Below are positions 36,158 to 48,800 of a stretch of DNA of 64,000 nt, in pieces. Each line of letters opens with the position of its first letter. Positions within the stretch are counted from its first letter, which is position 1. The DNA is from Primulina eburnea. Its lineage: Eukaryota > Streptophyta > Magnoliopsida > Lamiales > Gesneriaceae. The notes below the pieces were generated by a model. That model was not told the DNA's origin. It worked only from the letters and a program-made list of their open reading frames with translations, and searched no databases. The translations under genes were made by a program, and so were the position numbers. The stretch lies in the NCBI RefSeq assembly GCF_022965805.1, contig NC_133102.1, positions 10,399,485 to 10,463,484 on the forward strand. The letters are read 5' to 3'.

Positions 36158-36728
36158 TATAACCATGTGTTTTAACATTTAATGTTGAAGAATCTTATAT
36201 ATTTATGTCAGTCAAGGATATAGATAAAATGAGATAAACATCAAATATACTGGACCATGAGCCAGACTAGATTGAATTATTCTCATTAAGGATTGTTTTC
36301 AATTCAAATTTATGTCATCTCTTAAAACTTCTATAAAAAATTTTGATAACCTTTCTAAAGTTAAATGTCTAAAAGCAATTTGAATTAATCCAATATGTAG
36401 GAATTTATGAGTTTTCGTATGAGGTAAAATATATTTATTATTTAATAATCTTAAAGTCATTTCTTCGTTATGAAGAGGTACCGATGATTATGTAATCTTA
36501 ACAATTTGTTTAAAACTGATCTTTTCAAAGATTCCTAATTTATAGACCATTTTAGGTTCTATTTTAGGAATAATCTATTTATTTAATAAATCTAAATTAT
36601 CTAGTAAATAATATTTTTCATGTAAACTGTTATAAATAGTTTCTTTTGTTTCAAATATATTCATTAAAATGAAAAGTGCAAAATCATAAACCAAAACTAT
36701 TAGCATAGCTCTGATACCATCTTAGGCT
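36158..36728 (-). pseudogene. endogenous caulimovirid relic, start of genome and movement protein
   Basis: The minus strand has a tRNA-Met primer site, TGGTATCAGAGC, at 36719-36708, as at the origin of caulimovirid genomes. A decayed coding region follows with its first ATG at 36664. Its residues resemble the 30K-type movement protein of plant pararetroviruses; two stops are visible. The frame resumes at 30998 once the nested LTRs are set aside. Confidence 0.6.
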
Positions 36729-36967
36729 TGAAACTTATGAGTTGATAAAAGAAGAAATTTAAATCCTGGTTAATCTCTTAACTTTTTTTTAAATCAAAAA
36801 CCTTATATTATTTCGTAAAATTCCAAAAATTAAATAAATTTTTTATTATCTCATATTAATTTCAGATTACAAACAAATATATACCATATCATAATAAGAT
36901 TATGATTTAGCACAAATAATTTAACATATTATTTAATTTAAATAGAAAATACCAAGCTAGCATTACT

Positions 36968-37929
36968 TACACTAGGGGTGAGAAAAAATACCGAAATACC
37001 GAAATACCGAAAAATCGTGTCGAAAAAAATACTGAACTTACCGAAAAATCGGTATACCGAAAATTTCGATACCGTACCGAAATTTTCAGTATCGATACGA
37101 AATATTTTTTTTTACTCCGAAAATAATTTATTATTATTATTATTTTTTAAATTTAAGTTCGGTATACCGAAAAATTGTCGGTATACCGAAAATGTTTTCG
37201 GTATACCGGCATTTATTCGGTATATTTTCGGTATACCGACAATTTTTCGGTATACAGACGGTATGAACTTTTTTCATACCGAAAATTCGGTATACCGCAT
37301 CGGTATCGATATGGAAAAATTTCATACCGATATTTTCGGCACGGTATACGGTACCGTAGTTCGGTACGGTATACCGTACCACACCCACCCCTAACTTAGA
37401 CTTGTCAAATTGGGTCAAGCCCGTCCCGCTATAAAAATTGAGCGGGTTGGGTTGATAAAATAGCAGCTCGTTTGGAGACAAGTCAAAAGGGTTGAGCCCG
37501 TTTGGGTCCGTCAAATTAGGGTATAATTTTATATTTTTATATTTTATATAAAAATTGGAATAAGTCTCATGCGCCTCTGTCACTCTTTTATCTTATTTCT
37601 TTCTTATTTTTCTCCTGCTTCTCGCTTCCATCACTCTGGTAAAATTTGAATCTTTGTGCTTTTTTTTGAAGATGTTATGTTCTCCTCTCTTTTTTGTAAT
37701 ATTTAACTCGAATTAATCTAGTCAATCAAATAGTTAATTGTTTTTAATGCATCTTTCATTGATGGCATGAGATGTTTCATCAATCCTCATAACTACAGTT
37801 ACATCAGAGTAACTTTTTCCATTGATGCTCACGTGCTCACCAATTATAGAAGTCGTATCCTTTCTGAAAAAGTGCAAGCAAATATTTGCAAGCTTAACTG
37901 GTTGCGTGGTTATGTTTATGGTAATTTCA

Positions 37930-37989
<60 letters not shown>

Positions 37990-38477
37990 TTTTAAATTGA
38001 TATATTGGCTTACTTCATGTCTTTTAGATGCAGACGACGATGAATGTGCAAATATTAAAACAACATAATTCCAGAAAGATCCAATGTTGTTGAAATTTTT
38101 TATGAAGAAGCAGTGGAGAGAGCTATTGTAGAAGATCAAGATAGAATGAAATTTAATGAGAATAGACTTTATAGTATTTGTTTAATTTCTTCATGTTTGG
38201 TTTAAGCACTTCACTTTTTATGGATTATGTTATATGCTTTCTAAATATCTTATTTCAATATTTGTAATTATTTTATGAAATTATTTGACTAAAATATATT
38301 TATCTACTAATACTGTTAAGAATTTTGTTTTTTAAAAAATAAGCAGATCGCCCGTCTAACCCGCCAACCAAGAAAGGTTGGACTGAGTTGGACATTTAGA
38401 AGCTCGCCAAAATGGCTGGCTAACGGCAGGTTGCGGTTGGTGGTAGGTGGCCGTCCCAGCCCATTTTGACATGCCTA
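36968..38477. mobile_element. non-autonomous hAT element containing a nested MITE
   Basis: The right end, inverted, reads taggcatgtcaaaatggg and pairs with the left end tacac...ttgtcaaattggg once the MITE and one copy of its duplication are set aside. The 8-bp flanks are gcattact (36960-36967) and gcgttact (38478-38485), 7 of 8 identical. There is no transposase. A (TA)n microsatellite lies at 37931-37983. The element sits about 150 bp past the stop codon of the SRD2-like gene. Confidence 0.7.
36973..37393. mobile_element. hAT-like MITE rich in cggtataccg palindromes
   Basis: It starts TAGGGGTGAG and ends CCACCCCTA. Flanking 8-bp copies are acttacac (36965-36972) and acttagac (37394-37401), 7 of 8 identical. 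The body is many copies of the self-complementary cggtataccg with aaaa spacers, so overlapping ORFs on both strands are artefacts of the repeat. Confidence 0.75.
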
Positions 38478-38624
38478 GCGTTACTGAAGCTCAGGTGGAT
38501 GACCCACCAATATGAGGAGCAAGGGGGTTTGGTTACTGTTGGAGAAGTCATAAAATTCAAAACAAATGGAAAATTCTCGGCGAGCTGTTGAACTCTGGTA
38601 TAAAATTCATGTTTCAATTACAGG

Positions 38625-41600
38625 CTATTCGTGATAATAATCATAAACAGAGAAATCGGTATAGAGCAGAGTTCCATTTTCATAGTGAAGCATGTAATAA
38701 CAAACATCACAAAAATAGCATGGATTCAATGGTGCCCATTTGTCATCCACAGTCACCTTCTGCGCCTGGTAAATTTTGCAAACAGAGCATTTCCTGCAAC
38801 GGAACTTGGTTTGAAATGTCATGAGTGGATAAGCTGCTTGATTTTGTACATCCTCAGAATGTATCAACCTCATATCCCGTATAACAAACACGTGCTTGCA
38901 ATCGCCCTGAGGGCACCAAAATTCAATCGTCATGTCATTACGATGCTTAAACTAAGCCACTATGCTATGTTATCCCTCGCAAATAGAAAATATGAAAGTT
39001 AATAATGAAAGATAAATGTACCTGATGGCAGTAGAGATATCCAGCCCCAATTTGAAATATCAAGTCAAAGAATCTAATATTTTGCATGTGACAAGCCCTC
39101 AACTGTGGCAGAGGCAACCGCCGTTTGTTTTCATCGCCCAAGAGGGCCTTTTGCTTCTGTTGTAGTTCACCAGAAAAAATGGATTCCCATTTATCAAGGG
39201 CCTCATTCTTTGAGTTTTGAAGCCAATCAAGTATGGGCATACTGTAGTCTATGGCCGAGGGCCCCCTCATGTCATTGTAAAATACATCCTACAAACATGT
39301 AATATTGAAATTAATAACCAGATATGCTCATTGAGAAACAAAGCAAAGGCAAAGGCATTTCCATTAGATTAATGAATTTACTTCTATAAAGAAGTATCCT
39401 GAAGGATTGTACCGTCCCGCCTTATCCATTATCTCATCTGTCAAACAGTAGATTTTATCTTTTACATCTGTCAACAATTGCCGTCCTAGAACCAGAAACT
39501 CTTGAGTCTGATATTGTTACAAAAAGCCATTAGTTGCTACCAGCGAGTAATATCAGTCATAAAATATGAAACTAAAACAGAACGAGTAATCAAATATTAC
39601 AAGCTTCATAAGCGTATACTTGTTTTTAAGTCTATAGTACCTTAACATATCACAGAGAAACAAACTTTAAGGACAATTGAAAAACTGCTCTAAAAACATA
39701 GGACCCAAATCAACATAACAATCAAGTAGTCTGGAGAGTACAAACAGTACAACTACTGCTCTCAGCCAATAGCAGAATAGTTCAAAGATGGGAAATATCA
39801 TTATTCAGCAGCAATAAAAACTTGAATTCGTGCCTTTGAAGACATTCTTATCTCTATAAATTAAAAATCTTGGAGCATTCAACTCCTAGTTCCACAACTG
39901 GTCACACAACTGTAGCTTAACTCTATACTGTTGAGTTGTTGAAATTGAGGGAGAAAATGAGGCTCAGTTTCTTTAAATAATATGAGCAAAATCTTCTTAG
40001 TTGGCTTCTTTTGGCACTTCAATTTACAGTCACTACTTTTTTTCATTTTTAACAGCTGACCTACCTTACATTCGACCATTTTCCATTTCAAATTTCTGTA
40101 CTCAATTAATTTTAATTAAACAATTTTGAATTTGGATTACATGATATAACTCTATCGTATTCATAAAAGGTTACGACAATCAAATACTGCCATCTAAAAC
40201 TTTAAAGAAAGGGAAAAATGTCATTAATGCATATGATGTGATGAGAAAATATTCAATACGATAATTTTCAGGCTTCACGTGGATATGATCATTTTTGTTA
40301 AACATAAAATGATCGATGAATAATGGTCAGTTGTGCAATAATTTGGCAATCATGCTCAAGCATTCTTTTAAAGATACAAGCTAGCAAAGTGCTACTATAT
40401 ATTATCTTTATCATACAAGATTTTATCAGATAAAATAATGCTGTGAATCATCGCAATTCGCATAGTACTTTAGCAAACTATAAACTTTATGCAGGTCATA
40501 ATAGTGCAAATTGTCACTCTTCCGCACATAATGCTGCAAATTTTAATCTGTCCCTGATTGTAGAAATACCCAAAAATTTACTAAATTATATAATTAATCA
40601 TACATTTTGCAATTTGGCTCGCTCATAATCTCATCTGAGTACCACCAATAATCAAGATCCAAAAAAAATCAAATTAATCACAATAAACACAATCAATTCC
40701 TCTGCGGTGCTTCCTGTATAACCAAAGGGAAATGTAGGAGATAAAACAAAAGGAATCATTACCTATGCAACCGACATTCAGGTTATAGGCAATGGAGATT
40801 CATTAAAAGGAGCAAAAGTGTAAAGTCGACAGACAGCATCACAACATGAGAGAATGCCTAGTAGATCATTCTCGCAAATATTATTAATGATTTGCCTGTT
40901 GATATTATGTTAAGATAAATACATGATACAGAGTTCAACGATGTTAAGAATGTATGAAGGTAATATAATAGAGTATCGACCTCTATGCATTTAACTTCAT
41001 CCTACTTCAGACACGAAGAAGGAAACAGTAACTTACCTTCAATGTAGTTCGTTTGTTATGGTAAACCTCCAAACACAGCACGACCTCAGGAAAATCCACT
41101 GGTTTATTACAACGGGTATCTGACGGCCTAACCTGCCAAGCGTTTCAAACATCCATAAAAAAAAAAAAAAAGAACAGCTGATTTTGCAATTAAAGGATGG
41201 AAATATCACTCGGATGATCATAATCATTGACTGGTTTTCAATTAAGGAATCAAGTAAAACATAATACAACAAACAGCAAATGGAAAAGTTTACAGACGCT
41301 GAAAGATGATGAGGTTGATCTTGAAGCTTTTGTGGAAAATGCAATAATTAAGCACTTCTCTTAATTTTCACAACAAAAGGAGATTCAGAAAAAATTATGT
41401 GCTGAATACCTTCTGAACCAAAATATACATATTAACGAGCACAGTTAAAATATTGACCAACAACATAGGCATCAAAGACAGTGACCCTCACTGTCTTTGA
41501 TTAGCTTTCACAGCTTTGGCAGGTGCAACATTAATTAATACCTAAAGAATGAGAACTTCTTTTGTGAGAAATGAGGACAAATCAAAAAGGGCACTGACCG

Positions 41601-44600
41601 CAATGTTATGTTTGAATTTCAATTTTTCGGGAATGGTTTTGGAAGATGAAAGTATATTTGCCGTTGCTTTACAAGGAGACAACCTTTACTCTGCATAAAT
41701 TTGGAGATAGAATTAAGAGGGGTATATAGGAATGGGTTTGGGGATGCAAAACGAATCGAAGGGGGTTGTTTGGAGAAAAGGAAATGAATTTGAGAAACAA
41801 AAAACAATCATTAAGAAGATTTCCAGATTAGGTTTTCTTGGATTAACGGAGCAATTATAAATTTGGAAAGTACCTATCCCACCAAAGGTTCAAATTTTCT
41901 CATGGATTGTGGCTTTGGGAAAACTTCCTACATCAGACTCGGTGCAAAGAAGATGGCCAAGTTGTGCTCTAAGTCCGCAATGGTGTACATTAAGTCCGCA
42001 ATGGTGTACATTAAGTCAGGACCACGAGGAGACTCGGGATCATTTGCTGCTACACTGCTCTTTTTCCCGAGGATTATGGACTATGGTGATGCAAGAGCTC
42101 AGATGTTATTGGGTATTTCCGCACAGGGCACGAGATATGTTCATTATTGAGCTTGGTATTTCATCGGGGATAAAAGTAAAGAGATTCTGGTATGTGATCG
42201 TTCATTTCACTTTTTGGACAATCTGGCTCGAGAGAAATAACAGAATTTTCAACGACAAGTCCGCCAATGTCAATGAAGTTTGGGAGATTATCAAATTCAG
42301 AGTTGCGGCATCTACATCAAAGATCAAAGAGTTCAAACATCTCTCAATATCAGACGTTGTTAGGGATTGGAAGTTTGTAATGTCTTGACGACAATGTATT
42401 AGTTTATTTTATTTCGCGGATTACTCATCCGCTACTTATGTAACACGAATTATTTATAATATAAAATTAAAGTTTCCTATAAAAAAAAAACTAAGAGGGG
42501 GAAATTAATTTCAAGAAAATACAGAATTTTAAGCACAAAAACAACAATATATGAAAATCATTTTGCCTAGATCCTTCTTTAATCGCAAAAAAAAGGTGAC
42601 TATTGACATTATGTTTTAATTAATTTATGTCTTGTGATCATCAAGTTTCCAACAACTATATCTAGATGTTGCAGGACTGAGAGTGTAAAAAATGATATCT
42701 GTGTGCAGCAAACCTTAGCTGAAACACTTGCAGATTTCAACGATCTTATCATCTCAACTTTCTTTGTGAGTGTTCCACAGTCAGGGGCCTTGGAACTACC
42801 ACTGAATAAATATAAAAGAGAAACAGCTTCAGCCTAAAATGCAGGAAACGATGATATATCTAAACTAGCATGGAATACTTGTAAAGATTTCCCGATGGGT
42901 ATACTTGAATGAATGTAGTCTCACGGATGCTTTATCTTCTTCTTGTTTCTGTTTAATTCTAGCGAGCTGCTCCACCTTTGCAATGCAGCTCTCCTGATAG
43001 GAAATGCATAAAGATTGAGCTTAAGAAGAAAAATATTAGCTGAACACTAAACCATGAATTTGTACATTAAGAGAGTTGCTATTATCGCCACGTCTCCTCT
43101 TCTTTATCTTTCCTGTAGGTTTTTCATTTGATTTGATGCAGTCAGAATCTCTATGAGGAACAACTGAAGATTCAACTGGAACAACTGCCAGCATATCTGT
43201 CTCTAATCTTTGAGGACAAGCATGCTCAAGGCTGGATACACCATTATCATCTGTTATCCTGAAAAAATCATAGTAATAACCAGATATATCTAAGGTACCA
43301 AATCACTATTTGATAATGAAGCAAGTAATGGAGATGCTAAATCTGAAAAATATGGCATGCTGTCAATCATAAGATCAATATAAGTTTGTTCAAATGACCT
43401 CAGACTCGATTTCTCGTCCGTATCTTGTGACGTGTATATGGTCAACTCACCACCCTATGGTCATCACGCATAAGAATGTCAGGCACTGAACAGGTAGGCC
43501 AAACAGTAAAACAAATAAAAAACTTCAGAGAACTTCAGAGCAGTTTACCTTGAAAGCTTCTTCAAATGCCATATTGACTAACTCATCCTCACTTATTATT
43601 TTGAGTTCATCAACCCTTTTAAAGGCACAGATTTCAGACATCAGTTGCTTAACTCAGAGTAGTAATGAAATATTCACGAGAAACAAGCACATGTGCATTA
43701 GTGCAAGGACAATGTTAACTAGCTAGTTATCTTGCAAACTACAGTTTCTTAATTAGTTCTTCAAATAAAGAAAAAAGCTCGATGTTAACACAACTCCAGT
43801 TTTCCTCCACGTGTTTGTAAATTAAAAAAACAATGGAAAATGACAAAGAAATAAGCCCACAGAGAAAATAACAAAACATGCATGAAAAATAAAGAGACCA
43901 TAGAAACACAGCACAAAGAATGTTTACACAATTTTCCTCCAACAATGTTAAATAGTTATCTTGCCAACTAAAGTTTCTAAATTAGTTCTTCAAATAAAGA
44001 TTGATGATGGATGTTTGCACAACTCACATGCTCCATGTGTTTGTAAACTAAACAAGACAATGGAAAATGACAAAAGAAGCAAGCCTAGATAGAAAATAAC
44101 AGAACATGCATGAAAATAAAGAAAACCATGGAAGCATAGCACAAAGAATGTGGGAAAATAAAATATGATAACATAAGAATTAAGAAACAACAAGAGCTTT
44201 ACTGGTCCCCAAAAACTAAAATCCTTGGGCCCCTTCAAGGGACTTCATCAACAAAAGCGGATAACGTATGGTTATATATTGAGCAGCGTAAATGCTACAT
44301 TTAACAGCCTAAAGATCAAATAACAAAATCTTTTGACAACCAGCTAAATATCCATGTATGTAATACTTTTTAAGGTAATACAAACATCCAACTACATGAT
44401 TGTCACGGGTAGAATTTTTTACAAGCACAACCTTAAAATTCACAGCTACTAATACAAAGTCATGTCTAGTAACAAAAGAATGGGATCCATCACCCCTATC
44501 AGGTTCTTGGTGTCATAATTTATGCAGTGCAAAACAACAAAACGAATCGATATAGACAAGGACAAGAACTGCTCAAGATAATAAGTAATATATCTTTCAT

Positions 44601-45076
44601 AACAACAGGATTATTCGATGGGGACAGAGAAGACAAGAACTGGTGCTGCAACAGGAAAACACTATATACAAATCGTGCCAAAGCTTTTAACACTGATAAT
44701 AGAAATGGATTAGCAAAATAATGAGGAAAGATTTCAACAAACGAATGGTGTCCAATGCTTACATAATTTCTTCACACTCCTCCAGCGTGTCATCAGCTAG
44801 CTCTTCTTTCAAACTCTACAATTAGGTAAAAAATTATAGCATCATACGAATAATGAAAAACTTGTTTAAATAGAAAAAAAATAAAAAAAAATCAGACACG
44901 GAATTGCAATTACATTGTAACAAAGTTGGAGCTGATACCTGAAGTTCAAGAGATACAGAAGTCTCGAAGACTGGTACTTTCGTGATTGGACTAACCATGT
45001 TGGGAACATATATTGGACCACCACGTGGAATAGAAACATGCAGGTCTTCTCCTCCATCGTCATCTCCAGGTAACAT
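38625..45076 (-). CDS. SRD2: snRNA-activating protein complex subunit, SRD2/SNAPC3 homologue
   Basis: Exons on the minus strand: 45076-44939, 44815-44763, 43615-43549, 43485-43451, 43258-43066, 42993-42905, 42801-42714, 41132-41037, 39507-39382, 39288-39022, 38906-38625. All introns read GT-AG and phases agree, giving 477 residues and a stop. Landmarks are [14 protein letters not shown] near residue 15, a Lys/Glu-rich helix near 165-190, [14 protein letters not shown] near 235, and the C-terminal SNAP50 zinc region with C424, C427, C447, C450 and C453, ending [10 protein letters not shown]. The fourth exon (35 bp) is the least certain. In the family this subunit of SNAPc binds the upstream element of snRNA promoters in the nucleus. 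It looks intact despite a LINE, a duplication and nearby elements. Confidence 0.9.
41830..42491 (+). mobile_element. L1-type LINE 3' end in an SRD2 intron
   Basis: The plus strand encodes the end of LINE ORF2: the zf-RVT module ([16 protein letters not shown], then a Cys/His segment [14 protein letters not shown]), a tail with [12 protein letters not shown], stop at 42386-42388, a short 3' UTR and an A10 tail at 42482-42491. One frameshift lies near 41975-42020, at a 21-bp tandem duplication (aagtccgcaatggtgtacatt). It is antisense to the host gene, between exons 7 and 8 of 11. Target duplication was not found. Confidence 0.75.
43718..44152. repeat. diverged tandem duplication in SRD2 intron 2
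   Basis: Two copies with a period of about 233 bp both start atcttgc.aacta.agtttc and include ttagttcttcaaataaag, caatggaaaatgacaaa and aacatgcatgaaaa. They differ by scattered substitutions and short gaps. This is intronic sequence with no coding content. Confidence 0.7.
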
Positions 45077-45098
45077 TTACTCCTAGGGCCAGTATAAC

Positions 45099-45165
45099 TG
45101 TAACGACCCGAAAATCAGACTACGTATAAGTCATGCATAATTATTACTATTTAAATTTAAAAATG

Positions 45166-45207
<42 letters not shown>

Positions 45208-48200
45208 GGGTCTAATTCATTTTGATATTTAACAAGTCATAACTATTTATTTTAAATGCAAAAGTTTAGTTTATCTTTTCAGTTAAATACGCGAGGACGG
45301 ACCGGAGTTTGGAAATTAGAAATAAGATTAATAATAAGAAAAATATTCCAAAATTTAATCTAAGTCAAGGAATAATTTAATTTAAAGAAAAAGAATGTTT
45401 TAGGATTTATTAAATTAATTGGAGTCAAGTTAGTAAATAAATCCTATTAGGTTCAATATTTAATTAAAGCTTAAATTAAAATATGTAAACAAGTGGGGAT
45501 AAATTAATCTAAGTATAATATAGTCAAGAAATTAAATATAGCATTTAAATATTTAAATTTTAAACCATGCAATGCCATGCAAGATTCTAAGCAAGATTCT
45601 AAATTAAATTAATTGGTTAATGCATTAAAATATATATAATAGAGGATTAAAATCCTAAACAATTAAAATGCAAATGTAAACCATAAAATACCATTCAAAA
45701 TAAGTTGGAATTTGGTCAATACAATTCAAAGGTGTAGTAACTTTTCCTTTCAAAGCACCTATAATGAGACTTCATGGTGTATTCATTCCTTTGATAATTT
45801 TAATTCACTAATTAGTAAATTCAAAATATTATAATACACCTCATTACTACTCAACTCCTTTAGGCAAGCAAATAACGTGAATCACAGCAAGAATAAGAGC
45901 AAAAGAATCGGACAGCTAGGGGAGAAAAGCAATTCAAAAACCATGCAACTCCTTCACTTGTAACTCCCATTTTAATGTATGTTATAGCACCTTAAACACT
46001 CACCTTTATTGTCTAGCAAACCCACACTCTCACCTTTGAAAAAAAATATCAGAAATAGGCTACTGAAATCGTTGATAATGCAGCAAAAATGAGGAAAAAA
46101 CTATCGGCCAAGAGAAGGAAATGCATTTCAAAACCCATTCAAATTCTCACTTGTACCTCTCAACTAAATGCACATCAAGACTCCTTTATCACCCCTTGTA
46201 ACCTTCATCCTCATTACCTAGCAGCCCTTCATCCATAATTTCGAAATATATCAGAAGAGAACAACAGGTGTAATCGTGAAAAGCAGCAGAAATAAGAGAA
46301 GAGATCCAACTCGGTTCCGCCGCTCGTATTTGTCGTATTGACTTGTTTTCTTCAAAACAAATTTCAGGCATGTATATATTGTTTCTTTTCTCTTCAATCA
46401 AGTCCTATAGATATTTTTAAACTAATATATAACCATGATTCATGCAACATCACGAAATGGACAGCAACATTTCAAGAAAAAAAATCTGCACAGAATTTAC
46501 TGGCTCTCTTGTTTTCCACTTCACGGTTTGGTGTGTTTTTGGTTGCTTACAGGGAGTTGCTCGGTTCCAGGCACACATGGCTGCTACTAGGCATGATTTA
46601 GAGTGAGTTAGGGTGTTATTGGTCCATTGGTTTACATCCATACACTCAGGAATAAAAGATATGACAGCAACATTTTTATGAGTACAAAATTTTGGGTCAC
46701 AGTTTCTGTCATTGGATTGTTTAAAGGGGTGTTCGAATCTTGGCTGTCCTAGGGGCTGTAGCCATGGTTAGAACTCTATCTTAACGTTTCAAGGACGTGA
46801 CCAAATCATCCCTTCAAGGATTGGTTCACGGATCCATCATAAGTTCATCAAAACAAAACAAGTGCAATTCGGTTCCTACATAATTCTGCATGGGTACACT
46901 TTCGGTTTTGGTGTGTTGATTGGATTATGGTTGGCTTCTAGCCCATAGCCATGGTTCATACAACACTCCATCATGTCTAAATCGAGCCATGGTCGATAAA
47001 ATGGCCCTTGGAACGAAACAAGACAGTAAATTAGTTCAATACAAAACATTACACAGCAAGTGGTGCTCACGGTTGGGATGCTGTGATTGTCCTAGGTGGT
47101 TGCTTGGGTTGTGGTTGGCTTTTAGCCCTTAGCCATGGTCCAAGCCATGCCTTAGAATGTTGGTAAGAGTCCTTAGATGGTGGTTCAAGCCATTGGTAAT
47201 TAAATTTCCGAGTTTACATTACAAACACACAAGTTGCCACTACTGGATTTTTTTGACAGCAACCTTCACCTTCGGTTTTGGTGCTTGTTTGAGTTCTTGG
47301 TTGGCTTTTAGCCCATGGCCTTGGACTGGACAGTACCTCAATGAGTTAGGAAAGTCATGTTTTTGTCCGTTCGTGATTTGGTCAAGTTTAGAGGTCGTAC
47401 GAGAATTTACGGTGAAAGGTGCCAAAATGACTCTCGAAAGAGTGTTTTATGTTTTTGGATTCCTTCACCTATTCTCGTGTTTTACAGTTATTATGCATAT
47501 TTTTCAGTATGTTTGGAGTATTTTAATCATGGTTAAACGTCGATTTAATGTTGGTTCGGGTTGGTACGATACCATGATTAGAAATCAAGTTGTTGGTCCT
47601 AATAGTCTCATTTTTGGTTATATTGTTGAGTTTTTGTCAAGTTAAGATTTATTTCATGTGTCACATATTAGAAGTAAGTCGCAGCAAGCCTGGGAACGAT
47701 CCAACTCATCCGGTAAAAATAAGATTATAATTATATTACGTGCATAAAAATATAAAATGTTTATTTTTGAAATATATGCTATATGTCTTGTGGCCACCTT
47801 ACGCTTATGGGTTTGGAAGTCGGTAGGCGCAACCGAGGACCTCTTCGTCCGGTGACTTACGACCGGTTTATGATTATGTATGGGTTTGGAAGTCGGTAGG
47901 CGCAACCGAGGACCTCTCCGCCCAGGAGACTTACGACCGGTTTATGATTATGTATGGGTACAGACATCCAGTCCAAGGGCTGTGATTGATCTCTACAGCC
48001 TAGTATACTGTGGTTTAGTCTGATCAGGCGCTTACGCTATGTTATGGGCCACTTGCTTAGAAACATTATCTCTACCAGAAAATTATGATATGTTATGACA
48101 GAGCTCTATTGAGCAAAGCTTTTACGTATGATTTTCAGATATGCACGTAGATATAATTATTAATGATACGCTTTTCACCATGCGCTTTACGATACGTTAT

Positions 48201-48612
48201 TTTTACGTTGCATGTGATTTTATGATATATTTACTTGTTATTTATGATATATACATGTTGAACCTTTAGACTCACTAGACTTGATTGTTGTAGGTATTGA
48301 TGAGGTCGAGACCGCAGACGGAGACCAGTGAGCGATCTTGGGACAGCAGTAGTAAACCCGAGGACCTCATGATTTAGTTTATGCACTATTTATTATTCGA
48401 ACACAGTTTTAATACGTTGGATTATTTTAAATTGATGTTTATGTTGGATTATTTTTAAATTGTTGGTTGAAAACATTATTCGCTTCTGCTGTTATTTTAA
48501 AGTTGAAAATTATTTACATGTTTATTTTAATTAAATGATATAAGATAATTATTTATTTAGAAAATTTTTAATAATTCCGCAAAATTATGAATACAAAATA
48601 CGGGCCTTTACA
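45099..48612 (+). mobile_element. solo LTR, gypsy type, family B, next to the SRD2 start codon
   Basis: The 3,514-bp LTR starts TGTAACGACCCG and ends GGCCTTTACA. It is flanked by ataac at 45094-45098 and 48613-48617, a perfect duplication. It lies in the 5' leader of the SRD2-like gene, antisense to it, 22 bp upstream of the ATG. It contains (TA)n at about 45172-45204 and a block (about 48260-48370) of tagactcactag and cccgaggacc phrases that family A LTRs also carry. ORFs inside are not supported. Confidence 0.87.
47808..47957. repeat. 72-bp tandem duplication within the family B solo LTR
   Basis: Two adjacent copies start tgggtttggaagtcggtagg and end acgaccggtttatgattatg. They differ by a few bases around cctcttcgtccggtg / cctctccgcccagga. 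Confidence 0.75.
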
Positions 48613-48617
48613 ATAAC

Positions 48618-48800
48618 AAGTTCCGATCAAGAACAGATTTTAGTAGTTTTATTATGATTATTTAGCGATTTCCGGCCCCTGCCGCGGTTGCTGGTGGTGG
48701 TCGAAGCTGGGATAGATGAGGAGTCCGTGGGTACGCCGTGGGGGTTAAGGTGGTATCAGGGCTCGGGACTGGCTGCAGAGGCGGTGTAATTTTTCTTTAC
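48618..48800 (-). promoter_or_regulatory. displaced 5' leader / proximal promoter of the SRD2-like gene
   Basis: This stretch was contiguous with the 22 bp before the SRD2 ATG before the solo LTR arrived. It is GC-richer than its surroundings (Pro/Gly-type codons, ccgcggcagg), as expected for a plant 5' UTR. No TATA box was fixed. Confidence 0.4.

Noticed and set aside
36978..37583. ORFs rich in RYTENF or YGIPYH on both strands
   Set aside because: They are produced by cggtataccg palindromes of a MITE.
47157..47645. 162-aa ORF with hydrophobic stretches
   Set aside because: It is inside the family B solo LTR in a region of imperfect repeats. No homologue is recognised and no promoter is evident.
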